Assembly (NCBI RefSeq): GCF_003795125.1
Contig: NZ_CP027783.1
Location: forward strand, 186,001 to 250,000
Direction of reading: 5' to 3'
Length of the DNA: 64,000 bases
Source of the DNA: Tetragenococcus osmophilus
Lineage (GTDB): Bacteria > Bacillota > Bacilli > Lactobacillales > Enterococcaceae
Positions 37,401 through 46,795 of the stretch are shown one piece after another. The position numbers and the translations under genes were made by a program. The notes below the pieces were generated by a model that worked only from the letters and a program-made list of their open reading frames with translations, made no database searches and was not told where the DNA came from. Each line of letters starts with the position of its first letter. The stretch's first letter is position 1.

Positions 37401-37529
37401 TTGGTATCTCCATTTTGTAAAGGATCAAGGGAAGTTTAACAAATGAACCTTAATAACAACTTTTTAGCAGACTACGCTCCTTAAACAAAAGTGAGCTAAC
37501 GACAGAAAATTTTTTCCGTAGTTTTTATA

Positions 37530-38216
37530 TCATTTCTGGAATCGATAGCCAACGCCCCAGATAGTTTCAATAAACTGTGGTTGGGAAGGGTCCTTTTCGA
37601 TTTTTTCACGAATTTTACGGATATGAACTGTTACTGTTGTGTTATCGCCCATAGCGTCATAGCCCCAAATTTTTTCAAATAAATCATCTTTTGAAAATCC
37701 AATGTTTGGATTCATCGCTAAAAAGTATAACAAATCGTATTCCTTTGCTGTCAGTATTTTTTCTTTCTCGTCTATAAAAATCCGTCTGGCTTCAACATCA
37801 ATTTGCATATTTTTTACTTGAATTACTGAACTTACAGATTGTTTGTTTGTTAAACGGTCGTACCTTGAGATATGTGCTTTTACTCGGGCCACCAGTTCGC
37901 TGGGATTAAATGGTTTGACGATGTAGTCATCTGCGCCTCGGTTAAATCCGCGAATTTTGTCAATATCTTCTTTGCGAGCCGTTACCATCAAAATAGGAAT
38001 GTCTACTTGTTGGCGAAGACGTTCGCATAATTCAAAGCCATCGATATTGGGTAACATTAAATCTAATAAGATTAACTGATAGTTGTGCTTATTAATAAGT
38101 TGCAGTCCATCTTCGCCAGTCGTAGCAATATCGCTATCAAAGCCATTCATTTCTAGGTAGTCTTGTTCTAATTCAGCAATACTCTTTTCGTCTTCAATAA
38201 TCAGAATTCGTTGCAT
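37530..38216 (-). CDS. OmpR-family response regulator
   Basis: A 228-residue regulator with receiver Asp at about 52 (LLDLMLPN), conserved Lys in VKPFNPSE and a C-terminal winged helix (TAKEYDLLYFLAMN, TVTVHIRKIREKI). Its ATG directly follows the stop codon of the kinase gene, so the kinase is translated first, the reverse of the usual order. Candidate targets are the two small membrane protein genes upstream and the ABC exporter beyond (inference). Confidence 0.92.
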   Translation of the reverse strand: MQRILIIEDEKSIAELEQDYLEMNGFDSDIATTGEDGLQLINKHNYQLILLDLMLPNIDGFELCERLRQQVDIPILMVTARKEDIDKIRGFNRGADDYIVKPFNPSELVARVKAHISRYDRLTNKQSVSSVIQVKNMQIDVEARRIFIDEKEKILTAKEYDLLYFLAMNPNIGFSKDDLFEKIWGYDAMGDNTTVTVHIRKIREKIEKDPSQPQFIETIWGVGYRFQK

Positions 38217-39302
38217 TTATACCGCCTTCTTTAATGTGAAATAGATGCTGGTGCCTTCATTTAATGAGCTTTTTGCCCAAACAGATCCATCATGAGCCTG
38301 AATAATTTTTTTTACAATAGATAAGCCTAAACCACTGCCGCCTGTTTCAGAATTCCTTGAAGCGTCTGTTCGATAAAAGCTATCGAAAATAAATGGAATA
38401 TCTGCTTCATCAATCCCACTGCCGTTGTCCTTTATTTCCACAATTACCTCGTTTTTTGTACTTTCAAGAGACACTTGGAGTTGTTTTGGCGCTTGTTTCA
38501 TATATTTCATACTATTTTGAATAATATTCAATACGACTCGTTTTAGCTTCTCACGATCTGCATAAACAATATAACTTGCTGTTTTTTCGGCAGATAAATT
38601 TGCTTGACCGTTCTTTTTTTCCAAAAAGAAAGACATTTCATCAATGAAATCTGTAAAAAACGCGTAGAGGTCCACTTTTTCGAGTTGTAATTTTTCTTCT
38701 TGTAAATCCAGTTTTGAGTACAAAAACAACTCGTCAATTAATTCATTCATATCATTGGCTGTTTGATAAATCGTTTCTGTGTAGTGTTCTAATTTTTCAG
38801 GGGTATTGGTAACACCATCTTGAATGCCTTGAACATATCCCTTAATGGAAGTTAAAGGGGTCTTTAAATCATGAGAAATTTGAGCAATCAGTTCTTGACG
38901 ATTTGTTTCATAAGCTTTTTGTGCCTTTTCTGCTTCTTTTAATTTCAAACGCATTGTTTCAAAGTTATTGGAAAGCTCACCTAATTCATCTTTTTTGTCA
39001 GATTTTACGCTGTATTCTAAATCTCCTTCACTGATTCGTTTAGCTGCAGTGGATAATTTGGAAATTGGCTGAATAATACTCTTTGAAACAGAATAGGTCA
39101 GTAGACCATTTGTCAAAATTAGAACACCAACAATCGCCGCAAAACGAATCTGCATAAAGGTACTCATATTTACTTCGTTCATATTTCCTTGAAAAGCAAC
39201 AAATAAAATATAACCAATAACTATTTCTATAAGAAATAAAGAAATCACCGGGATCAAAATCATCGCAATATTGGATAGTATCAAACGTTTACGAATGGAC
39301 AT
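38217..39302 (-). CDS. Sensor histidine kinase
   Basis: A 361-residue kinase with two membrane helices (about 8-36 and 51-72) joined by a very short outer loop of about 14 residues. A HAMP domain follows, then phospho-His at about 144 in QISHDLKTPLTSIKGY. ATP-binding boxes are NIIQNSMKYMK, DNGSGI and GSGLGLSIV. The tiny outer loop fits an intramembrane-sensing kinase, a type often linked to ABC transporters and envelope stress. Confidence 0.92.
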   Translation of the reverse strand: MSIRKRLILSNIAMILIPVISLFLIEIVIGYILFVAFQGNMNEVNMSTFMQIRFAAIVGVLILTNGLLTYSVSKSIIQPISKLSTAAKRISEGDLEYSVKSDKKDELGELSNNFETMRLKLKEAEKAQKAYETNRQELIAQISHDLKTPLTSIKGYVQGIQDGVTNTPEKLEHYTETIYQTANDMNELIDELFLYSKLDLQEEKLQLEKVDLYAFFTDFIDEMSFFLEKKNGQANLSAEKTASYIVYADREKLKRVVLNIIQNSMKYMKQAPKQLQVSLESTKNEVIVEIKDNGSGIDEADIPFIFDSFYRTDASRNSETGGSGLGLSIVKKIIQAHDGSVWAKSSLNEGTSIYFTLKKAV

Positions 39303-39375
39303 CTAAGACCTCTCCTTTTTTATCCACTTGTACATAAAATTCATCTTACAGGACTTCTTTATTTTACCATGCTTC

Positions 39376-39828
39376 TTACTTTCCTCGCATTCTTTTTAAA
39401 AAATTGATAATAGAGGCAATTAAACCACTTATTACACCTACAATAGCTCCTGTTGTCAGACTACTAAAAAAAGCAAATACACGAATAATACTCGATGAAA
39501 CAAGGGGAGACAAATGACTCAAATTTCCACCTAATTGAATGGATGTATTAAAAGCTGTATTCCAAAATATTTGATGACTAAGTGCTAAAAAGATACCGTA
39601 AAATAAGCCGATGACAACTAATGATAGAAAAGGCCGTTTCACATTTTGCCAAACAATATAGCCGATCCAAATTATAATAGGAACAAATACAAATAAGCTA
39701 TTGACCAAACTCCCTTCTTCTATCAAAGATAAGTCATGCAAAATCACGCGAGGAAGGCCTAATAAAGACAGTACGAACAAAGTGACTAATGAGATTCCTA
39801 AATACTCATTTATTTTTTTGATAGACAA
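39376..39828 (-). CDS. Small polytopic membrane protein, unknown
   Basis: A 150-residue protein with four hydrophobic helices (about 12-33, 46-65, 70-92, 117-143). I do not recognise the family. The best start is TTG 39828, eight bases after AAGGAG; a longer open frame upstream has no ribosome-binding site. It overlaps the end of the next membrane protein gene by 19 bp, so the two are translated together and may form one complex. Confidence 0.7.
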   Translation of the reverse strand: MSIKKINEYLGISLVTLFVLSLLGLPRVILHDLSLIEEGSLVNSLFVFVPIIIWIGYIVWQNVKRPFLSLVVIGLFYGIFLALSHQIFWNTAFNTSIQLGGNLSHLSPLVSSSIIRVFAFFSSLTTGAIVGVISGLIASIINFLKRMRGK

Positions 39829-40223
39829 TTGTAACACTCCTTTTTGTTTATTCTTTTCTTTAATATCATGGCTGAAATATATCCTGTGATAAGCCCCCAA
39901 ATCATATTGGCAAGAAATATATTAATCAGGACTATTGGATTGGTTAATGGTCCTTGCAGTCTTCCATCTAACAGGGGCGAGAAAATACCGCTGCCTATTG
40001 TGGCAAATGTTGCATAACAAATACCAGCGCCGATCAATACTTGAATAGGATTTTCTAGCCCTTTTTTTGCAGTTACTCCGATCCATACTAACGAAATAAA
40101 TAGTGTCATTAGAATACTGCCTGCCGCTTCGTTTCCAAATACATCAATGAAACCAGTTATTTTCATTAATGGACGCGCTAAAACTAATACGCCTAAAATA
40201 AACATTAATTTTTTATTTTTCAT
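39810..40223 (-). CDS. Small polytopic membrane protein, unknown
   Basis: A 137-residue protein with four hydrophobic helices (about 5-20, 32-52, 60-80, 95-128) and a basic tail. It resembles the protein encoded next to it in size and layout and could be a distant paralogue, but I cannot name the family. ATG 40223 follows AAAGGAG; the frame upstream of it runs through a terminator and is not coding. It is the first gene of a possible unit with the partner gene and the kinase and regulator genes (gap of 73 bp). Confidence 0.7.
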   Translation of the reverse strand: MKNKKLMFILGVLVLARPLMKITGFIDVFGNEAAGSILMTLFISLVWIGVTAKKGLENPIQVLIGAGICYATFATIGSGIFSPLLDGRLQGPLTNPIVLINIFLANMIWGLITGYISAMILKKRINKKECYNCLSKK

Positions 40224-40307
40224 TAAATAGCACTCCTTTCTTATGTTCCAACTTAAAGGATGGCTATTATTAATTCCTAACCAACTTCTTAAATTATTAT
40301 TAAATAC

Positions 40308-40356
40308 AAAAAAGCCATTGCCTTTAGTGTGTGTTTTAGACAATGGCGCTTTTTTG
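40308..40356. terminator. Stem-loop terminator upstream of the membrane protein genes
   Basis: A stem GCCATTG/CAATGGC with flanking A6 and T6 lies about 85 bp upstream of the first membrane protein start. It has no gene in front of it except the hairpin array, so the array is bracketed by this and the terminator at 40489. Confidence 0.75.
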
Positions 40357-40389
40357 TGCTTATATAAGACTTCTAAGGAAATGCGGGTA

Positions 40390-40466
40390 GACTTATGTCC
40401 TGAAAGTCATCTCAGATCATAGATCCTTATGACTTATGTCCTAAAAACTAATTCAGGTCATAAGTC
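40390..40466. repeat. Hairpin array, two units every 41 bp (TTATGTCCTGAA family)
   Basis: Units start at 40390 and 40431. Arms are TTATGTCCTGAAA/CTCAGATCATAG and TTATGTCCTAAAA/TTCAGGTCATAAG. TTCTAAGGAAATG precedes the first unit, as in the array at 37278. It lies between two terminators. Confidence 0.8.
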
Positions 40467-40488
40467 TTTCTTTAAAGCTATATAAAAA

Positions 40489-40525
40489 AACGCGGCGCTG
40501 TTTTGAAGACAAGCGTCGCGTTTTT
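40489..40525. terminator. Terminator after the ABC exporter operon
   Basis: An 11-bp stem (AACGCGGCGCT/AGCGTCGCGTT) has A7 and T5 on its two sides, four bases from the exporter stop codon. Confidence 0.88.
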
Positions 40526-40528
40526 CTA

Positions 40529-42283
40529 TTATTCTTGATTAGCAAATTGGCTATTATATAAGTTAGCGTAAAAGCCATTTTTAGCAAGTAATGTTTCATG
40601 GTCGCCTTGTTCAATAATTGACCCATGATCCATAACTAAAATCAAATCAGCATCACGGATAGTCGACAAACGATGGGCAATAACAAAACTTGTACGGCCT
40701 TTCATGACTTGATCCATCGCTTTTTGAATTAACGCTTCAAGTCGTGTGTCCACAGAACTTGTTGCTTCATCTAAAATCAAAATAGCAGGATCAGAAATCA
40801 CAGCTCTGGCGATCGTCAGTAATTGTTTTTGACCTAAGGAAATATTATCTCCTTCAGAAGAAATTTCCATATTATATCCTTCTGGTATAGTGCGAATAAA
40901 ATGGTCCACATTGGCTGTTTTAGCGGCATCCACTACTTCATAGTCAGTGGCATTTAATTTACCAAAACGAATATTATCTGCAATTGTACCGCCATAAAGC
41001 CAAGCATCTTGCAATACCATACCAAATAATGAACGAACATCGCTTCGATTCATTTGTTTCGTATCAATGCCATCAATTTTTATCGCACCTTCATCCACGT
41101 CATAAAAACGCATCAGTAGATTGATAATGGTCGTCTTACCGGCGCCTGTAGGACCGACAATAGCAACTGTCTCTCCTGCATTAACGCTAAGATTTAAGTC
41201 TTCAATCAATGGTTCATTTGCTTTATAAGAAAAGCTAACATGATCAAATTCTACATCACCGCGAATATGTTCTGGCAAAGGAACTTCATCTTCACTAGCT
41301 TCTTCTTCATCTTCATCCAAGACTTCAAAAACACGTCGTGAGGAAGCTGAAGCACTTTGTAGCATAGCAGACAATTGAGTGATATTTCCCATTGGTTGAC
41401 TGACTTGCCAAATATATTGGATAAAGGCTTGTAATTGACCAACCACAATTGCGCCGCTTAGGACAAACAAACTGCCGACAACGGCAATAACAATATAAGC
41501 TAAATAAGCTGTCGATTGAACTAATGGCATCATTAGACCAGAAATAAATTGAGCTCTAAAACCATTATTTTTTACTGAACGGTTTACTTCTTTAAAGTTT
41601 TCTGCCGTTTCCTTTTCTTGGCCAAAAAGTTTAATGACGTTAAAGCCTGTCATATGTTCTTGAACAAAACCATTCATTTCACCTAAGGCATTTTGCATAC
41701 CATTAAAGTATTTTTGGGACCTTGAAATAATAAAACGAGAAATAAAGTAAGAAGCTGGAATCATAATTATAGCAGCTAATGCCATATAAACATTAATATA
41801 AAACATCATTGAGACTGATAGAACAATGCTCAAAAAGGCATTAACTAATTGAACTAACGACTGTTGTAAAGCTCCGCTGACGACGTCGACATCATTTGTT
41901 ACCCGAGAAAACACATTCCCTTGTTGTCGAGTATCAAAATAAGAAACGGGCAAACGATTGATTTTGTGAGAAATATCTTCCCGCAAGTCTTTCATTGCCG
42001 ATTGAACAACGCCAGTCATTAACAAACCAGCAGCCAATTGAGACCCACCATAGCCAACACCAATAACTATAATCGCGATGACGGTTTGTTTAATGTAATC
42101 AAAATTGATCGGGTCTCCATTTGAAAGGTTTCGACTAATTTCTGTTGTCGGAAGACCAGTCACATAAGGCAAGGCTGTATTAAAACCAACCGTTGCTATT
42201 ACCAAAAACATAACCAAAATAAATTTAAATTTATATGGTTTCAAATAATAACCTAGTCGTCTTAAAGAAGAAAAAGTATTCAT
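40529..42283 (-). CDS. Heterodimeric ABC exporter subunit, canonical ATPase half
   Basis: A 584-residue half-transporter: six membrane helices (about 1-320) and one nucleotide-binding domain. Walker A is GPTGAGKTT and Walker B ends ILILDEATSSVD with the catalytic Glu. The signature is degenerate (NISLGQKQ in place of LSGGQ). This pairs with the partner subunit, which has the opposite defect, giving one active and one degenerate ATP site as in LmrCD and EfrAB. Such pumps export drugs or lipids. It overlaps the partner gene by four bases. Confidence 0.93.
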   Translation of the reverse strand: MNTFSSLRRLGYYLKPYKFKFILVMFLVIATVGFNTALPYVTGLPTTEISRNLSNGDPINFDYIKQTVIAIIVIGVGYGGSQLAAGLLMTGVVQSAMKDLREDISHKINRLPVSYFDTRQQGNVFSRVTNDVDVVSGALQQSLVQLVNAFLSIVLSVSMMFYINVYMALAAIIMIPASYFISRFIISRSQKYFNGMQNALGEMNGFVQEHMTGFNVIKLFGQEKETAENFKEVNRSVKNNGFRAQFISGLMMPLVQSTAYLAYIVIAVVGSLFVLSGAIVVGQLQAFIQYIWQVSQPMGNITQLSAMLQSASASSRRVFEVLDEDEEEASEDEVPLPEHIRGDVEFDHVSFSYKANEPLIEDLNLSVNAGETVAIVGPTGAGKTTIINLLMRFYDVDEGAIKIDGIDTKQMNRSDVRSLFGMVLQDAWLYGGTIADNIRFGKLNATDYEVVDAAKTANVDHFIRTIPEGYNMEISSEGDNISLGQKQLLTIARAVISDPAILILDEATSSVDTRLEALIQKAMDQVMKGRTSFVIAHRLSTIRDADLILVMDHGSIIEQGDHETLLAKNGFYANLYNSQFANQE

Positions 42284-44013
42284 TTTCCTAACTCCTCCTT
42301 CGTTAATTGAGACGAAGCAATATCGTAATAAACCGAGCTTGTTTCTAACAACTCTTCATGGGTTCCTTTTCCAACAATATTTCCTTCGTTCAATACAATA
42401 ATTTCATCCGCATCCATAATCGTGCTAACACGTTGAGCAACGATCAATACCGTAGCATCGGTTGTTTCTTCATTAATTCTTTCGCGCACTTTTGCGTCTG
42501 TCGCAAAGTCTAAAGCAGAAAAACTATCGTCAAAAATGTAGATAGACGGTCTTCTTACTACTGCTCTAGCAATGGCTAGACGTTGTTTTTGACCACCAGA
42601 AAAGTTTGCGCCGCCTTCAGAAATATGCGTATCTAGTCCATCAGGCAGTTCAGCCACGAAATCACTAGCTTGTGCGATATCCAAAGCTTCTTCTAATTCG
42701 GCATCTGTCGCATCTTCTTTTCCGTAGCGCAAGTTTTCTCTAATTGTCCCTGAAAATAGGACAGCTGATTGTGGGATATATCCAATTTTTGCTCGCAAAG
42801 CGTCTATATCATAATCACGAACATCAACGCCATCAACTAAGACTTCTCCTTCACTAACATCGTAAAGGCGAGGGATTAATTGAATTAATGTAGATTTCCC
42901 ACTACCAGTACTACCAATAAAGGCGACTGTTTGACCAGGTTTTGCTGAAAAATCAGCGTCCCGAATCACAGGAGATTCGGCATGTCCTGGATAAGCAAAT
43001 GTCACCTCATCAAATGCAAGATAACCACTTGTTTCTGTTTGTGTAACCCCATTTTCTTTGGACTTAATGATTGGCTCTGTATCCATTGCTTCTTTAATCC
43101 GGTTTGCGGATACGGCCGCTCTTGGATACATCATAAATATGGTAGAAAACATCATAAATGAAAACAAAGCGTGGAAAATATATTCAATAAAAGCAATCAA
43201 ATTTCCTACTTCTAAAGTACCTTGGTCAATTTGGATACTTCCTTGCCAAATAATATAAGCCATAACAATGTTAAAAAGGAAGAAGAAACCGGGTTGAGCA
43301 GAAGACATCAAGCGAAATAGATTTTTAGAACTTTTTTCATAAGCTTTGTTAACTTTATCAAAACGTTCTTCTTCAAAATCTTCATTTACAAATGCCCGAA
43401 TCACACGCAAGCCTGATAAATTTTCACGTAAAATATTATTAATGCGGTCAAGGTTTCCTTGTTGCTTTCTTGATAGCGGGTTGGAAAATCCCGCAATTGC
43501 TACAACACCAATCAATAAGAAAGGTAATGCCATTAACACATAAGAAGCTAAACTTCCGCTGGTTCGCAGCACCATAACCAGACTTGCAATAAACATCATA
43601 GGCGTCATAAAGCCGGTCCGCAAAAAGTTTTGCATAAATAACATGACCTGATAAGCATCATTAGTTACACGAGTAATTAATGAAGAAACGCCTAACTGTT
43701 CATATTCATTGTGAGAATAATCTTGTATTTTCTCAAAAAGGTCCTGGCGAATGGAGGCCGTGACATTCGTAGTTATTCGTGTCATAAAATATCCTAACGA
43801 GATATTCATTAACACACCGACTATAACTACAGCTAACATAGTTAAGCCTATTTTTTTAATATAAGCATCATCATTATTGACTACACCCACGTCGATCATT
43901 TGACTTAATAGCGTAGGTAACCCTAGTTCAATAATAATAAACCCGAAAACACAAATGAAATTAAAGAATAATAACCCTTTGTTTTTCAAGGTATAATGCA
44001 CCATTAATTTCAA
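42280..44013 (-). CDS. Heterodimeric ABC exporter subunit, degenerate-site half
   Basis: A 577-residue half-transporter with six helices (about 1-310) and a nucleotide-binding domain. Walker A is GSTGSGKST and the signature NFSGGQKQRLAIARA is intact. Walker B ends YIFDDSFSALD, with Asp where the catalytic Glu should be, the mark of the LmrC/EfrA-type partner. The best start is TTG 44013, seven bases after AGGAGGG; an ATG three codons later is too far from that site. It is the first gene of the operon. Drug range cannot be read from sequence. Confidence 0.93.
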   Translation of the reverse strand: MKLMVHYTLKNKGLLFFNFICVFGFIIIELGLPTLLSQMIDVGVVNNDDAYIKKIGLTMLAVVIVGVLMNISLGYFMTRITTNVTASIRQDLFEKIQDYSHNEYEQLGVSSLITRVTNDAYQVMLFMQNFLRTGFMTPMMFIASLVMVLRTSGSLASYVLMALPFLLIGVVAIAGFSNPLSRKQQGNLDRINNILRENLSGLRVIRAFVNEDFEEERFDKVNKAYEKSSKNLFRLMSSAQPGFFFLFNIVMAYIIWQGSIQIDQGTLEVGNLIAFIEYIFHALFSFMMFSTIFMMYPRAAVSANRIKEAMDTEPIIKSKENGVTQTETSGYLAFDEVTFAYPGHAESPVIRDADFSAKPGQTVAFIGSTGSGKSTLIQLIPRLYDVSEGEVLVDGVDVRDYDIDALRAKIGYIPQSAVLFSGTIRENLRYGKEDATDAELEEALDIAQASDFVAELPDGLDTHISEGGANFSGGQKQRLAIARAVVRRPSIYIFDDSFSALDFATDAKVRERINEETTDATVLIVAQRVSTIMDADEIIVLNEGNIVGKGTHEELLETSSVYYDIASSQLTKEELGK

Positions 44014-44333
44014 AATTATTCCCTCCTCTACTTGTACAATTACTTTAAAGATAGCACACAGCAATGAAAAAAGTAAAGAAATAGGACACCCTTTTACCAA
44101 GTTTTTTCAATGCTTTTTCATTGTAACAAATGCTTCATTTTCATGTAATTTTCTTGTTTTTACTAGCGCATTTCTATACTTATTTTTATTTGTGTGATAA
44201 ACTATCCATGGACAATTGGTTATAACTTAAAGGAAGAATTAAGTTACCAAATACGGATTGGAACAGCAATTGCTTATTCAATTAAATAAAAAAGTCAAAT
44301 AAATATCAAAAGATAATAAAGGAGAACAAATAC

Positions 44334-44546
44334 ATGATTTACAAAGTTTTTTATCAAGAAACAAAAGAACGTAACCCTAAAAGAGAACAAACGCATTCTT
44401 TGTACATTGATGCTGACAATGAAGTGGCCGCTCGCCAAGCTGTCGAAGAAAATACCCCATATAATATCGAATACCTACAAGAATTAACTGGAAATCACTT
44501 AGAATATGAAAAAGAACATACAGATTTCCATTTAACGGAGTTTTAA
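44334..44546 (+). CDS. rpoY: RNA polymerase epsilon subunit
   Basis: A 70-residue protein (DUF1447) that binds RNA polymerase in Firmicutes. [16 protein letters not shown] and YNIEYLQ match the family. It is followed after one base by rnjA, the conserved rpoY-rnjA order. AAAGGAG precedes the ATG. Confidence 0.95.
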   Translation: MIYKVFYQETKERNPKREQTHSLYIDADNEVAARQAVEENTPYNIEYLQELTGNHLEYEKEHTDFHLTEF

Positions 44547-44547
44547 A

Positions 44548-46224
44548 ATGAAACTCTCGCTAAAAAACAACGAAACAGGGGTTTTCGCTGTTGGCGGACT
44601 TGGAGAAATTGGGAAAAACTGCTATGGGGTTCAATTCCAAGATGAAATTGTCTTAATTGACGCAGGAATTAAATTTCCAGAAGATGAATTGCTTGGCATT
44701 GACTATGTAATTCCCGATTACAGCTACATTGTACAAAATATCCAAAAGGTCAAAGCTTTGGTTGTGACTCACGGTCACGAAGACCATATAGGTGGGATTC
44801 CTTATTTATTAAAACAAGTAAATATTCCTATCTATGCAGGGCCATTAGCTTTGGCTTTAATTACGAATAAATTAGAAGAACATGGTTTACTACGCGATGC
44901 TGAACTTCATGAAATCAATGAAGACACTGTTATTCGTTTTCGTAAAACCTCCATCAGCTTCTTCCGAACAACACACAGTATTCCTGATGCTTTAGGAATT
45001 GTTGTTAAGACGCCGTCGGGAAATATCGTTGAAACTGGTGACTTTAAATTTGACTTTACACCAGTTGGCGAACCAGCAAATTTGCATAAAATGGCTAAAG
45101 TTGGTGAAGAAGGCGTACTTTGTTTACTTTCAGACAGTACAAATGCCGAAATTCCTACTTTTACCAAATCTGAAAAAACCATTGGCTCTTCGATAATCAA
45201 AATTTTTGAAAAAGTAGAAGGCCGAATCATTTTTGCTAGCTTTGCTTCCAATATTTTTCGTTTACAACAAGCCGCAGAAGCTGCGGTAGCTTATGGACGA
45301 AAAATTGCCGTTTTTGGTCGCAGTATGGAAAATGCAATAACCAATGGACAGCGTCTTGGTTATATCAATGTACCAGAAGGAACCTTTGTCGATGCTCGTG
45401 AATTAAACTCTTTACCAGCAGACAAAGTGATGATTTTATGTACAGGTTCCCAAGGTGAACCTATGGCTGCTTTAAGCCGTATTGCCAACGGAACACATCG
45501 ACAAATCCAAATCCAACCGGATGACACAGTCATCTTTTCTAGCTCTCCTATTCCAGGAAATACGACAAGTGTCAATCACTTGATTAACCAATTGCTAGAA
45601 TCTGGAGCTGAAGTTATTCATGGAAAACTGAATAATATTCACACTTCCGGACACGGTGGCCAAGAAGAACAAAAATTGATGTTACGCTTAATGAAGCCAA
45701 AATATTTTATGCCTATACATGGTGAATTTCGTATGTTGAAAATTCACAGCCAGTTAGCAGAAAATACAGGTATTGCTAAAGATCATTGTTTCTTAATGGA
45801 AAATGGAGACATGTTGGCTTTAACTGAAGACTCTGCTCGGCCGTGTGGTCATTTTAATGCTGACGATGTTTATATCGATGGCAGTGGCATTGGCGATATT
45901 GGAAATATTGTTTTGAAGGATCGCCGCGTGCTTTCTGAAGAAGGATTAGTTATAGCTGTTGCCACTATCGATAAAAATAAAAAGGAAATTTTAGCTGGTC
46001 CTGATATCCTCTCGCGTGGATTTGTTTATATGCGTGAGTCAGGCGAGTTGATTAAAAGAGGTCAAAATATCCTTTACAAGGCACTACGTAATGCGCTGAA
46101 CCAATCAGATACTAGTGAATATAAACTAAGAGAAGCAATGAGCCAAGCGCTACAGCCATTCCTTGTCGAACAAACACAACGCCACCCTATGATTTTGTCT
46201 ATGATCATGACACCAGACGACTAA
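44548..46224 (+). CDS. rnjA: Ribonuclease J1
   Basis: A 558-residue metallo-beta-lactamase/beta-CASP nuclease with 5'-3' exo- and endonuclease activity in mRNA decay and rRNA maturation. The metal motif is [16 protein letters not shown], the beta-CASP domain has [12 protein letters not shown], and [11 protein letters not shown] and [10 protein letters not shown] complete the active site. A C-terminal domain follows. It is co-transcribed with rpoY. Confidence 0.96.
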   Translation: MKLSLKNNETGVFAVGGLGEIGKNCYGVQFQDEIVLIDAGIKFPEDELLGIDYVIPDYSYIVQNIQKVKALVVTHGHEDHIGGIPYLLKQVNIPIYAGPLALALITNKLEEHGLLRDAELHEINEDTVIRFRKTSISFFRTTHSIPDALGIVVKTPSGNIVETGDFKFDFTPVGEPANLHKMAKVGEEGVLCLLSDSTNAEIPTFTKSEKTIGSSIIKIFEKVEGRIIFASFASNIFRLQQAAEAAVAYGRKIAVFGRSMENAITNGQRLGYINVPEGTFVDARELNSLPADKVMILCTGSQGEPMAALSRIANGTHRQIQIQPDDTVIFSSSPIPGNTTSVNHLINQLLESGAEVIHGKLNNIHTSGHGGQEEQKLMLRLMKPKYFMPIHGEFRMLKIHSQLAENTGIAKDHCFLMENGDMLALTEDSARPCGHFNADDVYIDGSGIGDIGNIVLKDRRVLSEEGLVIAVATIDKNKKEILAGPDILSRGFVYMRESGELIKRGQNILYKALRNALNQSDTSEYKLREAMSQALQPFLVEQTQRHPMILSMIMTPDD

Positions 46225-46250
46225 AAAAGTTAGTTAATTTCTTTTAATAA

Positions 46251-46318
46251 AAAATATCCGAACTATAAAAAGATGGCGCCCGCAAGCGGGACTCATCGAA
46301 TATAGTTCGGATATTTTT
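46251..46318. repeat. Long inverted repeat with AAAATATCCGAACTATA ends, copy 1
   Basis: Arms AAAATATCCGAACTATA (46251-46267) and TATAGTTCGGATATTTT (46301-46317) enclose 33 bases that hold a second hairpin CCCGC/GCGGG. T runs follow. It lies after rnjA and probably acts as its terminator. Two more copies are at 49813 and 58934. Confidence 0.85.
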
Positions 46319-46357
46319 GTTTTATTGCAGCTTTTTTATTGAAAATTTCTTGTAGAA

Positions 46358-46392
46358 AAAAAAGACCCCCGCAATAATACGAGAGTCTTTCT
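46358..46392 (-). terminator. Terminator after the cold shock gene
   Basis: An 8-bp stem with G-T pairs (GACTCTCG/CGGGGGTC on the minus strand) is followed by T8, 36 bases after the csp stop codon. Confidence 0.8.
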
Positions 46393-46427
46393 TATCAGTT
46401 TAGCTTTTTAAATATTGCTAGTTTTAA

Positions 46428-46628
46428 TTATACTTTTACAACATTAACAGCTTGAGGACCGCGATCTGATTCTTCAACATCAAATGTAACAGATTGTCCT
46501 TCTTCTAAAGTTTTGAATCCTTCTTCTTGGATTGCTGAAAAGTGGACAAATACGTCACTTCCGTCTTCACGAGAGATAAACCCGTAACCTTTTTCTGCGT
46601 TAAACCATTTTACTGTACCTTGTTCCAT
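46428..46628 (-). CDS. Cold shock protein, CspA family
   Basis: A 66-residue single cold-shock domain with RNP1 KGYGFISRE and RNP2 DVFVHFSAI. It binds single-stranded RNA and DNA as a chaperone. A stretch of about 160 bases upstream without a gene may hold a structured 5' leader, as is usual for csp mRNAs. GAGGAGG precedes the ATG. Confidence 0.96.
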   Translation of the reverse strand: MEQGTVKWFNAEKGYGFISREDGSDVFVHFSAIQEEGFKTLEEGQSVTFDVEESDRGPQAVNVVKV

Positions 46629-46795
46629 TTCAAGTTTCCTCCTCGTGCATTATAGCACTTTATAAAAATTGTAACATTGCTCGTACTACATTAGAGACAA
46701 GTAACTTTGTGCCACTTCCATGTTCCAAACAAAATTACAAATCTCATTTTACTCTTGCGAGCGTTTTTTTGCAAGTAAAAATTACTCATAATAAA

